In this document: positions 11,383 through 19,236 of the stretch, piece by piece | Layout: each line of letters starts with the position of its first letter | Position numbering within the stretch: position 1 is the first letter of the stretch | Translations under genes and position numbers: made by a program | Origin: DASPLX01 sp035627375 | GTDB taxonomy: Bacteria; Pseudomonadota; Gammaproteobacteria; Burkholderiales; Burkholderiaceae_D | Length of the DNA stretch: 20,506 nucleotides | NCBI GenBank assembly: GCA_035627375.1 | Contig: DASPLX010000028.1 | Location: 1-20,506, forward strand | Reading direction: 5' to 3' | Notes under the pieces: generated by a model | The model's input: the letters and a program-made list of their open reading frames with translations, nothing else | Told to the model about the DNA's origin: nothing | Databases searched by the model: none

Positions 11383-11411
11383 ATTGAAACAAGGAATGAC
11401 ATCGATGTCAA
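11383..11411 (-). promoter_or_regulatory. Candidate promoter of the TonB-dependent receptor gene
   Basis: On the minus strand a consensus -35 TTGACA (11406-11411) is separated by 17 bp from TTCAAT (11383-11388, 4 of 6 matches to TATAAT). The -35 overlaps the outermost ATCGAT operator (11397-11410), which would allow direct repression. The predicted leader to the ATG is about 135 bases. Confidence 0.6.
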
Positions 11412-11452
11412 TGAAAATGTTATCGATAGCAATTTCCATGGTATCGATATCA
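11397..11452. promoter_or_regulatory. Three LacI-type operators at 21-bp steps
   Basis: Three 14-bp palindromes share the core ATCGAT: TGACATCGATGTCA (11397-11410, perfect), TGTTATCGATAGCA (11418-11431, one mismatched pair) and TGGTATCGATATCA (11439-11452, one mismatched pair). Start-to-start spacing is exactly 21 bp twice, so the centres lie on one face of the helix. Even palindromes with a central CG are typical of LacI-family operators. Site 1 overlaps the receptor -35. Site 3 fills the spacer of a possible + strand promoter (TTTCCA 11433-11438, TAAAAT 11455-11460). The adjacent LacI gene is the natural candidate binder. Confidence 0.75.
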
Positions 11453-11506
11453 GTTAAAATGCGACAACACAGGCGATTCAATTACCAAAAAGGAAAGAAA
11501 GCGCGG

Positions 11507-12520
11507 ATGGCAGACAATCAGCCCGGCTCGAAGAAAGGCAAATCCGGCCTGACGATGGAAGATCTGGCGGCGATGGCCGGGGTCTCGACCATTACCGTCT
11601 CGCGCGCCTTGCGCGACAGCCCCCTGGTGACGCCCGAAACCCGCGAGAAAATCCGCAAGCTGGCCGAGGAGCAGGGTTACCGTTTCAACATCAGCGCCCG
11701 CAATCTGCGCCTGCGCCGCAGCTATTCGATCGCGGTCGTGGTCGAGATGACGCCGGCCGAGGATCGCCCGATGTCCGATCCTTATCCGCTCGAACTCCTG
11801 GGCGGCATCACCCAAGAGTTGACGACGGCCGGCTACAGCGCCGTGCTGACTTCCAAGCAATTGATCCATACGCCGCCGGTGCAGGCAGCCGACGGCATGA
11901 TCCTGCTCGGCCAAGGGCCGGGCGGCGCCGCCGTGCGCGAATTGAAGGGCGCCGGCCTGCCGCTGGTGGTGTGGGGAGCGCCGGATCTCGATTCCGAGTG
12001 CATCGTCGTCGGCAGCGACAACCGCAAGGGAGGACAAGACGTGGCGGAGCGCTTCCTGTCGCAAGGACGCCGCAAGCTGCTGTTCCTCGGCGACACCAAT
12101 CACGCCGAGATCGAGGCGCGCCGCGCCGGCTTCATCGAAGGGCTGGGCGCGAGCGGCTCCGCCGTGCGCTCGGTGTGCCCGAAGTCCTTCACCTTCGAAG
12201 CCGGCTTCGCGAGCATCACCGCCCTGATCGACGCCGGCGGCGCCGGCTTCGACGGCATTTTCGCCGCCAGCGACTTGCTGGCGATGGGCGCCATCCGCGC
12301 CTTGACCGAGAAGAACCTATCCGTGCCCGGCGACGTGTCGGTGATCGGCTACGACGACACGCCTGGGGCCGCCAGCTTCGTGCCGCCCCTGACCAGCGTC
12401 CACCAGTACTTGCACAACGGCGGCGTCTTGCTGGCCAAGAAGATGCTGGCGCTCATCAACGGCGAAGAAGTGCACTCGGAAATGCTCTCCACCACGCTCG
12501 TGGTTCGCCAGACTTGCTGA
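11507..12520 (+). CDS. LacI-family transcriptional regulator (first)
   Basis: A 337-residue regulator. The start MADNQPGSKK is chosen because AGGAAAG lies 9 bases upstream. An in-frame ATG at 11459-11461 lies in the probable -10 element. The helix-turn-helix (about residues 15-37) reads TMEDLAAMAGVSTITVSRAL, and the hinge helix is near NISARNLRLRR. The periplasmic-binding-protein-like sensor domain runs from about 70 to the end, with SYSIAVVVEM, ADGMILLGQ, FAASDLLAMGAIRAL and VSVIGYDDTP. It is expected to bind DNA as a dimer and release it on a sugar or sugar phosphate. It diverges from the receptor gene across the three ATCGAT operators and very likely controls that promoter and its own. The effector is probably the disaccharide handled by the downstream operon or a derivative of it. 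Confidence 0.93.
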   Translation: MADNQPGSKKGKSGLTMEDLAAMAGVSTITVSRALRDSPLVTPETREKIRKLAEEQGYRFNISARNLRLRRSYSIAVVVEMTPAEDRPMSDPYPLELLGGITQELTTAGYSAVLTSKQLIHTPPVQAADGMILLGQGPGGAAVRELKGAGLPLVVWGAPDLDSECIVVGSDNRKGGQDVAERFLSQGRRKLLFLGDTNHAEIEARRAGFIEGLGASGSAVRSVCPKSFTFEAGFASITALIDAGGAGFDGIFAASDLLAMGAIRALTEKNLSVPGDVSVIGYDDTPGAASFVPPLTSVHQYLHNGGVLLAKKMLALINGEEVHSEMLSTTLVVRQTC

Positions 12521-12540
12521 TCCGTTAAGTCTTTTTCCGG

Positions 12541-12563
12541 CCGGCGCCGCTTGCCGGACTTTT
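12541..12563 (+). terminator. Weak candidate terminator after the first LacI gene
   Basis: A 5-bp GC stem, CCGGC (12541-12545) and GCCGG (12553-12557), is followed by ACTTTT. The stem is short and the T-run only four, so readthrough into the GH65 operon is possible. Confidence 0.3.
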
Positions 12564-12639
12564 CCCGGCTTTTCATTCATCCCGTCCCGGGCGCGGAATT
12601 CCTTCCGAAACTGCCCTTCGGGAAAAAATTTCCCATACT

Positions 12640-12683
12640 CAAACCGGTTTGGATTATACTCGCCGGAAATTCAAATCGGTTTG
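12640..12683 (+). promoter_or_regulatory. Promoter of the GH65 operon with two LacI-type operators
   Basis: CAAACCGGTTTG (12640-12651) is a perfect 12-bp palindrome. CAAATCGGTTTG (12672-12683) differs from it by one base. Their centres are 32 bp apart, about three helical turns. Between them is TATACT (12655-12660, 5 of 6 matches to the -10 consensus). The -35 is poor (TTCCCA at 12630-12635 with a 19-bp spacer). The first site fills the core promoter spacer and the second begins about 5 bases after the expected transcription start, an arrangement suited to repression. The sequence differs from the ATCGAT operators, so the second LacI protein of the locus is the likelier binder. Confidence 0.7.
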
Positions 12684-12743
12684 GAATCCATTCCGGCCGT
12701 ATTTGCGTAATCAAGAACGTAACCAAGAACAAGGGGACATATC

Positions 12744-15104
12744 GTGTCTGCCGGACACCTTTCCGCCCATACCTATCCACTCGAAGCCTGGCGCATCACC
12801 GAGACCGGCTTCGATCTCGCCACGCATTTCCTCGACGAAACCCTGTTCGCGCTCGGCAACGGCTACATCGGCTTGCGCGGCACGCATGAAGAAGGTTTTT
12901 CCGGCCCTGCGAATGCCTCGCTCGACGGCACTTACCTGAACGGCTTCCACGAATGGGAACCGATCCAGTATCCGGAAAACGCCTACGGCCTCGCGCGCCG
13001 CAACGAATTCATGCTCAACGTGCCGAACGGCAAGCGCATCGAATTGTGGATCGGCGACGAGCGCTTCGACCTGGCCCAAGGCGTGATCCTCAATTACCGC
13101 CGCTTCGTCGATTTCCGCCACGGCGTGGCCACGCGCGTGCTGGAATGGGAATCACCGAAGCGCCAGCGCGTGGCGATCACCAGCGAACGCATCGTGCCCT
13201 TGCGGCACAAGCATCTGTTCGCGCTCCGCTACCAGGTCAAGCCGATCAATTTCGCCGGCCAGATCCGCCTGGTATCGGCGCTCGACGGCGCGGTGAAGAA
13301 TGTCGAGGCCGGCGACGATCCGCGCGTCGGCTCGGCCGTGTCCGGTCCCGCCCTGCATCTGGTCGATGCGAAGCAGGCGGACGATTTCAGCGCGCTCGTC
13401 CACCGCACCCGCAACAGCGGCTTCACGCTGGTCAGCGCGATCGACAGCACGGTGGCGCACGCAGGCGCCGTCACGCGCACCCAGGCGCGGCACGGCCAAT
13501 GCGTGCAGCAACAGTACGACGTATTCGCCGGCGAGGCACAGACCGTCACGCTGACCAAGTTCGGCGCCTACTTTTCTTCGCGCGACTATCCGGAGCACGA
13601 ATTGCTGGAGCGCGCGCGGAATGAGCTGGCCAAGGCCAAGGCGCTCGGTTTCGATGCGCTGTGCGCCGAGCAGCATGCGGCGCTGTCGGAGTTCTGGCGG
13701 CGCGCCGATGTCGAGATCGCCGGCGACGATGCGCTCCAGCAAGGCATACGCTTCAACCAGTTCCACCTGCTGCAATCGGTCGGCCGCGACGGCAAGACCA
13801 ATATCGCGGCCAAGGGCATCACCGGCGAAGGCTACGAAGGCCATACCTTCTGGGATACCGAGATCTACATCCTGCCCTTCTTCCTGTACAACCAGCCGGA
13901 GATCGCGAAGAAGCTGCTCGAATACCGCCACCACGGCCTGCCCAAGGCCCGCGAAAGGGCGCGCCAGATGGCGCATGCCAAGGGCGCGCTATTCCCGTGG
14001 CGTACGATCGCCGGCGAGGAATGCTCCTCCTATTTCCCCGCCGGCACCGCGCAGTATCACATCAACGCCGACATCGCTTACGCGGTGAAGCTGTATGTCG
14101 AGACCACCGGCGACGACGCCTTCCTGCTGTCTCACGGCGCCGAGATCGTGCTCGACACGGCGCGCATCTGGATGGGACTCGGCCACTTCGAGAGCGGGTC
14201 GTTCGGCGAACGCTTCCGCATCGACGGCGTGACCGGTCCCGACGAATACACGGCCATCGTCAACAACAACTACTACACCAATGCGATGGCGCAGCTGCAC
14301 CTGGAATACGCGGCCGACGTCGCCGAGCGCCTGCGCCGCGATCATCCCGGGGCCTTCCATCGTCTGGCCGACACGCTGGCGCTCGACGCCGACGAACCGG
14401 AGCAATGGCGGCGCGCGGCGCGGCGGATGTACCTGCCCTACGACCGCGAGCGCGGCATCCATCCGCAGGACGACAGCTTCCTCTGCAAGAAACCGTGGGA
14501 CTTCGCCGGCACGCCGAAGGACAAGTACCCGCTGCTGCTGCACTACCATCCGCTCGTGATCTATCGCCACCAGGTCTGCAAGCAGGCCGACGTGGTGCTC
14601 GCCATGCTGCTCCTGGGCGATCGCGTCCCGCTCGAGGACAAGCGCCGCAATTTCGATTTCTACGAAGCGGTCACGACCCACGATTCCTCGCTGTCGACCT
14701 GCATCTTCAGCATTCTCGCCTCCGAGGTCGGTTACGCCGACAAGGCTTACGACTACTTCATGGAGACGGCGCGTCTCGATCTCGACGACACCCACGGCAA
14801 CACCTGCCACGGCGTGCACACGGCGGCGATGGCGGGCACCTGGCTGTGCGTGGCCTACGGCTTCGCCGGCATGCGCATGCACGGCGGCGAACCGAGTTTC
14901 GCACCGACCCTGCCGCGGCGCTGGACGCACTACCAGTTCAAGGTCCATGTCCGCGGCCGCCTGCTGCAGGTGCGCGTCGGCGGCGGCGAAGTCGAATACC
15001 GCCTGCTGGAGGGCGAACCGCTCGCGCTGCGGCATCGCGGACGACCGATCCAACTCGCGACGGCCGCGACCGTCGCCCTGCACGACGAGGCAATCCATGG
15101 CTAA
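12744..15104 (+). CDS. Glycoside hydrolase family 65 disaccharide phosphorylase
   Basis: A 786-residue cytoplasmic enzyme that splits an alpha-glucosyl disaccharide with phosphate into glucose and beta-glucose 1-phosphate. The GTG start is supported by AAGGGGA 6 bases upstream. An N-terminal beta-sandwich (about 10-270) precedes the (alpha/alpha)6 barrel (about 325-710) and a small C-terminal beta domain. FWDTEIYILP (369-378) is the family substrate motif. The general acid is Glu501 in GVTGPDEYTAIVNNNYYTN. HGVHTAAMAGTW near the barrel end is the phosphate-binding region. The segment FPWRTIAGEECSSYFPAGTA looks to me more like trehalose-type than maltose-type family members, but maltose, kojibiose or nigerose activity cannot be excluded. 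It leads an operon with pgmB (8-bp overlap) and an MFS carrier, which fits an inverting phosphorylase. Confidence 0.92.
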   Translation: MSAGHLSAHTYPLEAWRITETGFDLATHFLDETLFALGNGYIGLRGTHEEGFSGPANASLDGTYLNGFHEWEPIQYPENAYGLARRNEFMLNVPNGKRIELWIGDERFDLAQGVILNYRRFVDFRHGVATRVLEWESPKRQRVAITSERIVPLRHKHLFALRYQVKPINFAGQIRLVSALDGAVKNVEAGDDPRVGSAVSGPALHLVDAKQADDFSALVHRTRNSGFTLVSAIDSTVAHAGAVTRTQARHGQCVQQQYDVFAGEAQTVTLTKFGAYFSSRDYPEHELLERARNELAKAKALGFDALCAEQHAALSEFWRRADVEIAGDDALQQGIRFNQFHLLQSVGRDGKTNIAAKGITGEGYEGHTFWDTEIYILPFFLYNQPEIAKKLLEYRHHGLPKARERARQMAHAKGALFPWRTIAGEECSSYFPAGTAQYHINADIAYAVKLYVETTGDDAFLLSHGAEIVLDTARIWMGLGHFESGSFGERFRIDGVTGPDEYTAIVNNNYYTNAMAQLHLEYAADVAERLRRDHPGAFHRLADTLALDADEPEQWRRAARRMYLPYDRERGIHPQDDSFLCKKPWDFAGTPKDKYPLLLHYHPLVIYRHQVCKQADVVLAMLLLGDRVPLEDKRRNFDFYEAVTTHDSSLSTCIFSILASEVGYADKAYDYFMETARLDLDDTHGNTCHGVHTAAMAGTWLCVAYGFAGMRMHGGEPSFAPTLPRRWTHYQFKVHVRGRLLQVRVGGGEVEYRLLEGEPLALRHRGRPIQLATAATVALHDEAIHG

Positions 15105-15747
15105 GACCGGCGCCTACAAGGCCGTCATCTTCGATCTCGACGGCGTCATCACCGACACCGCCCACTATCACTTCATCGCCTGGCAAGCGCTGGCGGAAAG
15201 CCTGGACATCCGGTTCGATGCGGCGTTCAATGAGCAATTGAAGGGCATCGACCGCATGGGCTCGCTCGAACTGATCCTGGCGCGCTCGCGCAAGACGTAT
15301 TCGGACGAGGAAAAGCGCCGGCTGGCCGACCGCAAGAACCGCCACTACCAGGAATTGATCGAGACCATGTCGCCGCGCGACCTGCTGCCGGGCGCGACCG
15401 AGGCGCTGCGCTCGGTGCGCGCGGCCGGGCTGAAGATCGGCCTGGCCTCGGCCAGCAAGAATGCGGCGACGGTGCTGGACCGGCTGGGCATCACCGATAT
15501 GTTCGACCATGTCGTCGATGCCGCGCAGGTGGCGAACGGCAAGCCCGATCCGGAGATCTTCCTGAAGGCGGCCCACGCGGTGGATGTCGCGCCGCGCCTG
15601 TGCCTGGGCGTGGAAGACGCGGTGGCCGGCGTGAAGGCGATCAAGTCGGCCGGCATGACAGCCGTCGGCATCGGCGATCCAGCGGTGCTGACCGAAGCCG
15701 ACGCCGTGATCCCGGGCTTGCACGCCTTCCGCCTGATGGATTACTGA
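15097..15747 (+). CDS. pgmB: Beta-phosphoglucomutase
   Basis: A 216-residue HAD-superfamily enzyme that converts beta-glucose 1-phosphate to glucose 6-phosphate. The ATG at 15097 overlaps the phosphorylase stop by 8 bp. Motif I is VIFDLDGVITDT, with nucleophile Asp13 and acid/base Asp15. The cap region carries FNEQLKGIDRMGSLELIL, with Lys49 and Arg53 as expected for hexose phosphate recognition. ASASKN (117-122) is motif II, Lys149 in NGKPDPEIF is motif III, and Glu173/Asp174 in GVEDAVAGV bind Mg2+. It closely follows the Lactococcus beta-PGM pattern, including the SPRDLLPGA stretch. Pairing with GH65 is the classical arrangement, because inverting phosphorolysis gives the beta anomer that ordinary Pgm cannot use. 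Confidence 0.95.
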   Translation: MAKTGAYKAVIFDLDGVITDTAHYHFIAWQALAESLDIRFDAAFNEQLKGIDRMGSLELILARSRKTYSDEEKRRLADRKNRHYQELIETMSPRDLLPGATEALRSVRAAGLKIGLASASKNAATVLDRLGITDMFDHVVDAAQVANGKPDPEIFLKAAHAVDVAPRLCLGVEDAVAGVKAIKSAGMTAVGIGDPAVLTEADAVIPGLHAFRLMDY

Positions 15748-15768
15748 TAAGAAAAGCAGGGAGACAAC

Positions 15769-17022
15769 ATGAACAACAAGCGCATCATCCTCGGTCTGTT
15801 CCTGACCTATTTCGTCTTCGCCATCCTGCTCAACAGCGTCGGCACGGTCATCCTGCAGGTCATCAACAACTACGACGTCAGCAAGTCGAGCGCCAGCATC
15901 CTCGAAGCCATCAAGGACTTGTCGATCGCGGCCGTGTCCTTCTTCGTCGCCTCGCTCCTGCCGCGCCTCGGTTTCAAGAACGCGATGCTGACCGGCCTGG
16001 CGATCGTGACGGCCGGCTGCGTCATGATGCCGCTGGTGCCGAGCTTCGCGACGACCGAGCTGCTGTTCCTGTGCATCGGCGTCGCCTTCGCGCTGGTGAA
16101 GGTATCGGTGTATTCGAGCGTCGGCCTGGTCACCGACGATCCGCGCCATCACGCCAGCCTGTTGAACAGCATCGAAGGCTTCTTCATGGTCGGCGTGCTG
16201 TCCGGCTCCTGGGTGTTCGGCTTCTTCATCGACTCGAGCGATCCGCGCTCGCCGAGCTGGCTGCAGACCTACTGGGTGCTGGCGGCGCTATGCCTGGTCG
16301 TGTTCCTGCTGCTGCTGAGCACGCCCTTCGACGAAGGCCCTGCGGCGGCACGCGGCACGGTCAAGGACGACTTCTCGGCGATGCTCAAGCTGGTGGTCAA
16401 GCCGCTGGTCTGCGTCTACGTCATCTCGGCCTTCCTGTTCGTGCTGATCGAGCAAGGCATCGGCACCTGGCTGCCGACCTTCAACAACGAGATCTTGAAA
16501 CTGCCGACCGCGATGAGCGTGCAAGTCACCAGCATCTTCGCCGCCTCGGCCGCGCTCGGCCGGCTCGGCGCCGGCGTCATCATGCGCCGCGTGCACTGGT
16601 ATCCGGTGGTGAACTGCTGCGTGCTCGGCGTCGGCCTGCTGGTGGTGGTCAGCCTGCCGCTGGCCGACAACGTGGTCGCCAACCCCTATGTCTCGTGGTC
16701 GAACGCCCCGATCGCGGCCTATATCTTTCCGCTGCTCGGGCTGTTCCTGGCGCCGATCTACCCGGCCATCAATTCGGTCATGCTGAGTTCGCTGCCGAAG
16801 CAGCAGCACGCGGCGATGACCGGCCTGCTCGTGATCTTCTCGGCCCTCGGCGGCAGCACCGGCTCGCGCATCACGGCGGTCGTGTTCGAGAAATTCGACG
16901 GCCAGTTCGCGTTCTACCTGTCGCTTGTGCCGCTGGCGATCGTGCTGGTGACGCTGTATTTCTTCAAGCGCGGCGTCGACGGCAGGCCCGCCGGCATGCC
17001 GGCGCAGGCCGCGGCCGGCTGA
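15769..17022 (+). CDS. MFS sugar transporter, inner membrane
   Basis: A 417-residue polytopic protein with about 12 hydrophobic segments, starting with IILGLFLTYFVFAILLNSVG and ending with LSLVPLAIVLVTLYFF. A loop of about 20 polar residues near 195-205 lies between the two six-helix halves. AGGGAG upstream of the ATG is a good ribosome site, 21 bp after pgmB, so it belongs to the operon. Its layout resembles MFS sugar permeases of the FucP/glucose-galactose or AmpG-like type. Within the locus it is the obvious carrier of the disaccharide from periplasm to cytoplasm, since no ABC or PTS component is present. Substrate and coupling ion are inferred, not seen. Confidence 0.88.
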   Translation: MNNKRIILGLFLTYFVFAILLNSVGTVILQVINNYDVSKSSASILEAIKDLSIAAVSFFVASLLPRLGFKNAMLTGLAIVTAGCVMMPLVPSFATTELLFLCIGVAFALVKVSVYSSVGLVTDDPRHHASLLNSIEGFFMVGVLSGSWVFGFFIDSSDPRSPSWLQTYWVLAALCLVVFLLLLSTPFDEGPAAARGTVKDDFSAMLKLVVKPLVCVYVISAFLFVLIEQGIGTWLPTFNNEILKLPTAMSVQVTSIFAASAALGRLGAGVIMRRVHWYPVVNCCVLGVGLLVVVSLPLADNVVANPYVSWSNAPIAAYIFPLLGLFLAPIYPAINSVMLSSLPKQQHAAMTGLLVIFSALGGSTGSRITAVVFEKFDGQFAFYLSLVPLAIVLVTLYFFKRGVDGRPAGMPAQAAAG

Positions 17023-17033
17023 GCCGGGCGGAT

Positions 17034-17042
17034 TGGTATACT
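17034..17042 (+). promoter_or_regulatory. Extended -10 promoter giving a leaderless transcript of the second LacI gene
   Basis: TGGTATACT combines a TGn extension with TATACT (17037-17042). The ATG follows after only 7 bases (CGCCCCC), which places the expected transcription start at or within a base or two of the A of ATG. No Shine-Dalgarno sequence is present in the 20 bases before the ATG. No -35 is evident. Confidence 0.5.
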
Positions 17043-17049
17043 CGCCCCC

Positions 17050-18060
17050 ATGAATCTGAAGAGCCTCGCCCAAACCCTCGGCATGTCCAAGACGACCGTC
17101 AGCCGCGCGCTGAACGGTTATCCGGAAGTCAGCGAACAGACGCGCCAGCGCGTGCTGGCCGCCGCCCGCGAGGTCGGCTACGAGGCCAACCCGATGGCGC
17201 GCAGCCTCGCCGTCGGCCGCACCAACGTGTTCGGCATCATCTATCCGCTGCTGCCGGCCGATCTCGGCGACGCGATGTTCCTGACCGTCGTCGGCGGCAT
17301 GCAGGAAACGCTCGAGCGGCGCCGCATGAACCTGATGATCGCGCCGGTGTCGAGCGGCAACGAGCTGCCGTCCTACGAACAGATGGTGAAGGGCCGGCGC
17401 GTCGACGGCTTGGTGGTGAGCCGCACGCTGGTGAACGACGAGCGCATCGCCTACCTGCTGAAGAAGGGCTTTCCGTTCGTCGCGCACGGCCGCACCCGGC
17501 TCGACTCGCCCTATGCCTGGTTCGACTACGACAACGAAGCCGGCATCCGGCTCGCGGCCGAACACTTGCTGGCGCTCGGCCACCGCCGCATCAGCCTGGT
17601 TTCCGCGCCGCTCGAGATGAATTTCGCGCGCCAACGCCGCGACAGCTTCACCGCGACGCTGCAACGTGCGGGCCTGGCCGCCGATCCGCGCTACCTGATC
17701 GAAAACACGCTCGACCGCCGCAGCGGCTATCAGGCGATGCAGCAATTGCTTGCCTGCTCGCCGCGCCCGACGGCGGTCATCGTCGACAACCACTTGTCCG
17801 GCGTCGGCGCCGTGCGCGCCCTGCTCGACGCCGGCATCGACATCGGCCGCGACATGTCGGTCATCGTCTGGGGCAGCGTCGAGGATACCCTGGTCGGCAG
17901 CCGGGTCACGACGATCGACCAGCCGGAACCGCGCCGCGCCGGTGCGAAAATGGCGGAAATGCTGCTCGCCCTGCTGGATGGAACGCCGGCCGCGGAATTG
18001 CAGGTGCTGTGGCAACCGGAGCTGGTGCCCGGCGCGACGGTCGGCCCTTGCGCACGGTAA
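17050..18060 (+). CDS. LacI-family transcriptional regulator (second)
   Basis: A 336-residue regulator beginning directly with the helix-turn-helix: MNLKSLAQTLGMSKTTVSRA covers residues 1-20, and the hinge helix is near PMARSLAVGR. The sensor domain (about 60-336) has VFGIIYPLLPADL, GLVVSRTLV, FDYDNEAGIRLAAEHL, HRRISLVSAP and VIVWGSVEDTLV. It differs from the first LacI protein in the recognition helix (KTTVSRAL against TITVSRAL), which fits the presence of two operator classes. The gene lies 27 bp after the MFS gene and can be read from the GH65 promoter, giving feedback, and also from its own leaderless promoter. It converges on the S41 protease gene with a 12-bp gap and no visible terminator. 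The likely target is the CAAACCGGTTTG pair upstream of GH65. Confidence 0.92.
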   Translation: MNLKSLAQTLGMSKTTVSRALNGYPEVSEQTRQRVLAAAREVGYEANPMARSLAVGRTNVFGIIYPLLPADLGDAMFLTVVGGMQETLERRRMNLMIAPVSSGNELPSYEQMVKGRRVDGLVVSRTLVNDERIAYLLKKGFPFVAHGRTRLDSPYAWFDYDNEAGIRLAAEHLLALGHRRISLVSAPLEMNFARQRRDSFTATLQRAGLAADPRYLIENTLDRRSGYQAMQQLLACSPRPTAVIVDNHLSGVGAVRALLDAGIDIGRDMSVIVWGSVEDTLVGSRVTTIDQPEPRRAGAKMAEMLLALLDGTPAAELQVLWQPELVPGATVGPCAR

Positions 18061-18072
18061 GCCGCGCGCCGC

Positions 18073-19182
18073 TCAGTCGAGTTCGCCTATTCTGCGTTCG
18101 ATCCTCCGCTTGACGGACGCATCCTGCTCGCTCGCCAGCCGCTCCCGGAGAATCCGGACCTGCGCTTCGTCGAGCGCGTCGTCGGCCGGCACCTGGACGT
18201 CCGGCAGGACGCCGGTGCCTTCCCAGTCGCCTTGCGTGATCGGGCTGATCGACCGGCCGGTGGGCAGGAACGCTTCGAAATGCGCATGCAGGCGGCGCGG
18301 CTCGCCCGGATGCGCCCCGCCGCCGGTCGCTTCGCCGATGATGGTCGCGCGCTTGAGATTCTTCATCGCGTAGCTGAAATCTTCCGCCGCCGAAAACGTG
18401 TCGCGGCTGGTGAGGATATAGACCTTCTTCCGTTCGCCGTACTTGGGCGTGACGCTGTCGTCGCTCCAGCGCTCCTCGGTATGATCGGTCTTGCGCGTAT
18501 AGATGTCGTTCAAGCGCGTGCGGCGCTCGAACAGGTGGCCGGCCAGCACTCCGACGGTGTCGGGACTGCCGCCGTTGTTGGCGCGCAGGTCGATGATGAG
18601 GGCGCTCGTATCCTGCAACAGTGTCATGGCGGCGGCGATCCTGGCCGCCGCCTGCGGCCCGGGCGCGAAGGTGCGCATCTCCAGGTAGCCGATATTGAAC
18701 GGCAAGCGCTCGATGCGTTCGAAGCCGAAGTTCAGGCGGACCATGTCGGCCATCATCTCGGGAGGAATCTGGTCCGCCTGCTTTCCCTCGCGCGCCTGTT
18801 CCTCGGGAATCGGCTTCTCGCTGTAGTGCACGGCCAGATGCCCGTCCTTGCTGACCTGCCGCAAGTCCTCGGTCAGCGTCTCGGCGAACTTTTCCGCGCT
18901 CGTGATCGCGTCGTAGCGGCCGGCCTGCCGCTGCGCGAGCAGGAATCCGCCGATTTCCTTTGCCTTGTCCGCAAACACGTATTCTTCGTCGAGCCTCGCG
19001 ACCAGGTTGGCGAGAACCGCGTTGCGCGCGGCCTGGTCGATTGCCATGTCGTTCTGCGGCGGCCCCATGCGCTGCGGACCGAGCGGAAACGGCACCACGC
19101 CGGTTATGACCGCGGCGATCGCGCCGGCCAGCAAGGCGCCGCCGATCGCGGCGCTCCATGCCCATATTTTCTTTCCTTGCAT
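18073..19182 (-). CDS. Membrane-anchored S41-family serine peptidase
   Basis: A 369-residue protein. Residues 8-32 form a hydrophobic signal or anchor segment (WAWSAAIGGALLAGAIAAVI), so it works in the periplasm or is held on the inner membrane. Residues about 45-125 form an N-terminal helical domain of the type seen in tricorn/IRBP-like S41 proteins. The peptidase core begins near 160, with IGYLEMRTF and IIDLRANNGGSPDTV (196-210). The nucleophile is Ser264 in TSRDTFSAAEDFSYAM, followed by IIGEATGGGAHPG. No PDZ domain is evident, unlike CtpA/Prc. The C-terminus is a charged helix. CAGGAG sits 7 bases before the ATG. It follows the MarR gene by 54 bp on the same strand and is probably co-transcribed. 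Substrate unknown. Confidence 0.88.
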   Translation of the reverse strand: MQGKKIWAWSAAIGGALLAGAIAAVITGVVPFPLGPQRMGPPQNDMAIDQAARNAVLANLVARLDEEYVFADKAKEIGGFLLAQRQAGRYDAITSAEKFAETLTEDLRQVSKDGHLAVHYSEKPIPEEQAREGKQADQIPPEMMADMVRLNFGFERIERLPFNIGYLEMRTFAPGPQAAARIAAAMTLLQDTSALIIDLRANNGGSPDTVGVLAGHLFERRTRLNDIYTRKTDHTEERWSDDSVTPKYGERKKVYILTSRDTFSAAEDFSYAMKNLKRATIIGEATGGGAHPGEPRRLHAHFEAFLPTGRSISPITQGDWEGTGVLPDVQVPADDALDEAQVRILRERLASEQDASVKRRIERRIGELD

Positions 19183-19236
19183 TGCATGCTCCTGTTCGAC
19201 TGCCTTCGATGAAAGACCGTGCCGGCCGCACGGCGC

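Noticed and set aside
9083..11506. Long + strand frame upstream of and in frame with the first LacI gene
   Set aside because: This part is antisense to the TonB-dependent receptor. LacI homology starts only after 11507, where a ribosome site also lies.
12620..12634. GGGAAAAAATTTCCC inverted repeat as an operator or terminator
   Set aside because: The stem is 6 bp with a 3-base gap and lies just upstream of the GH65 promoter. It is more simply an AT-rich promoter-upstream element.
15600..18113. 837-codon + strand frame over the MFS and second LacI genes
   Set aside because: It is shifted relative to two clear genes and its product is Arg/Ala/Pro-rich low-complexity sequence.
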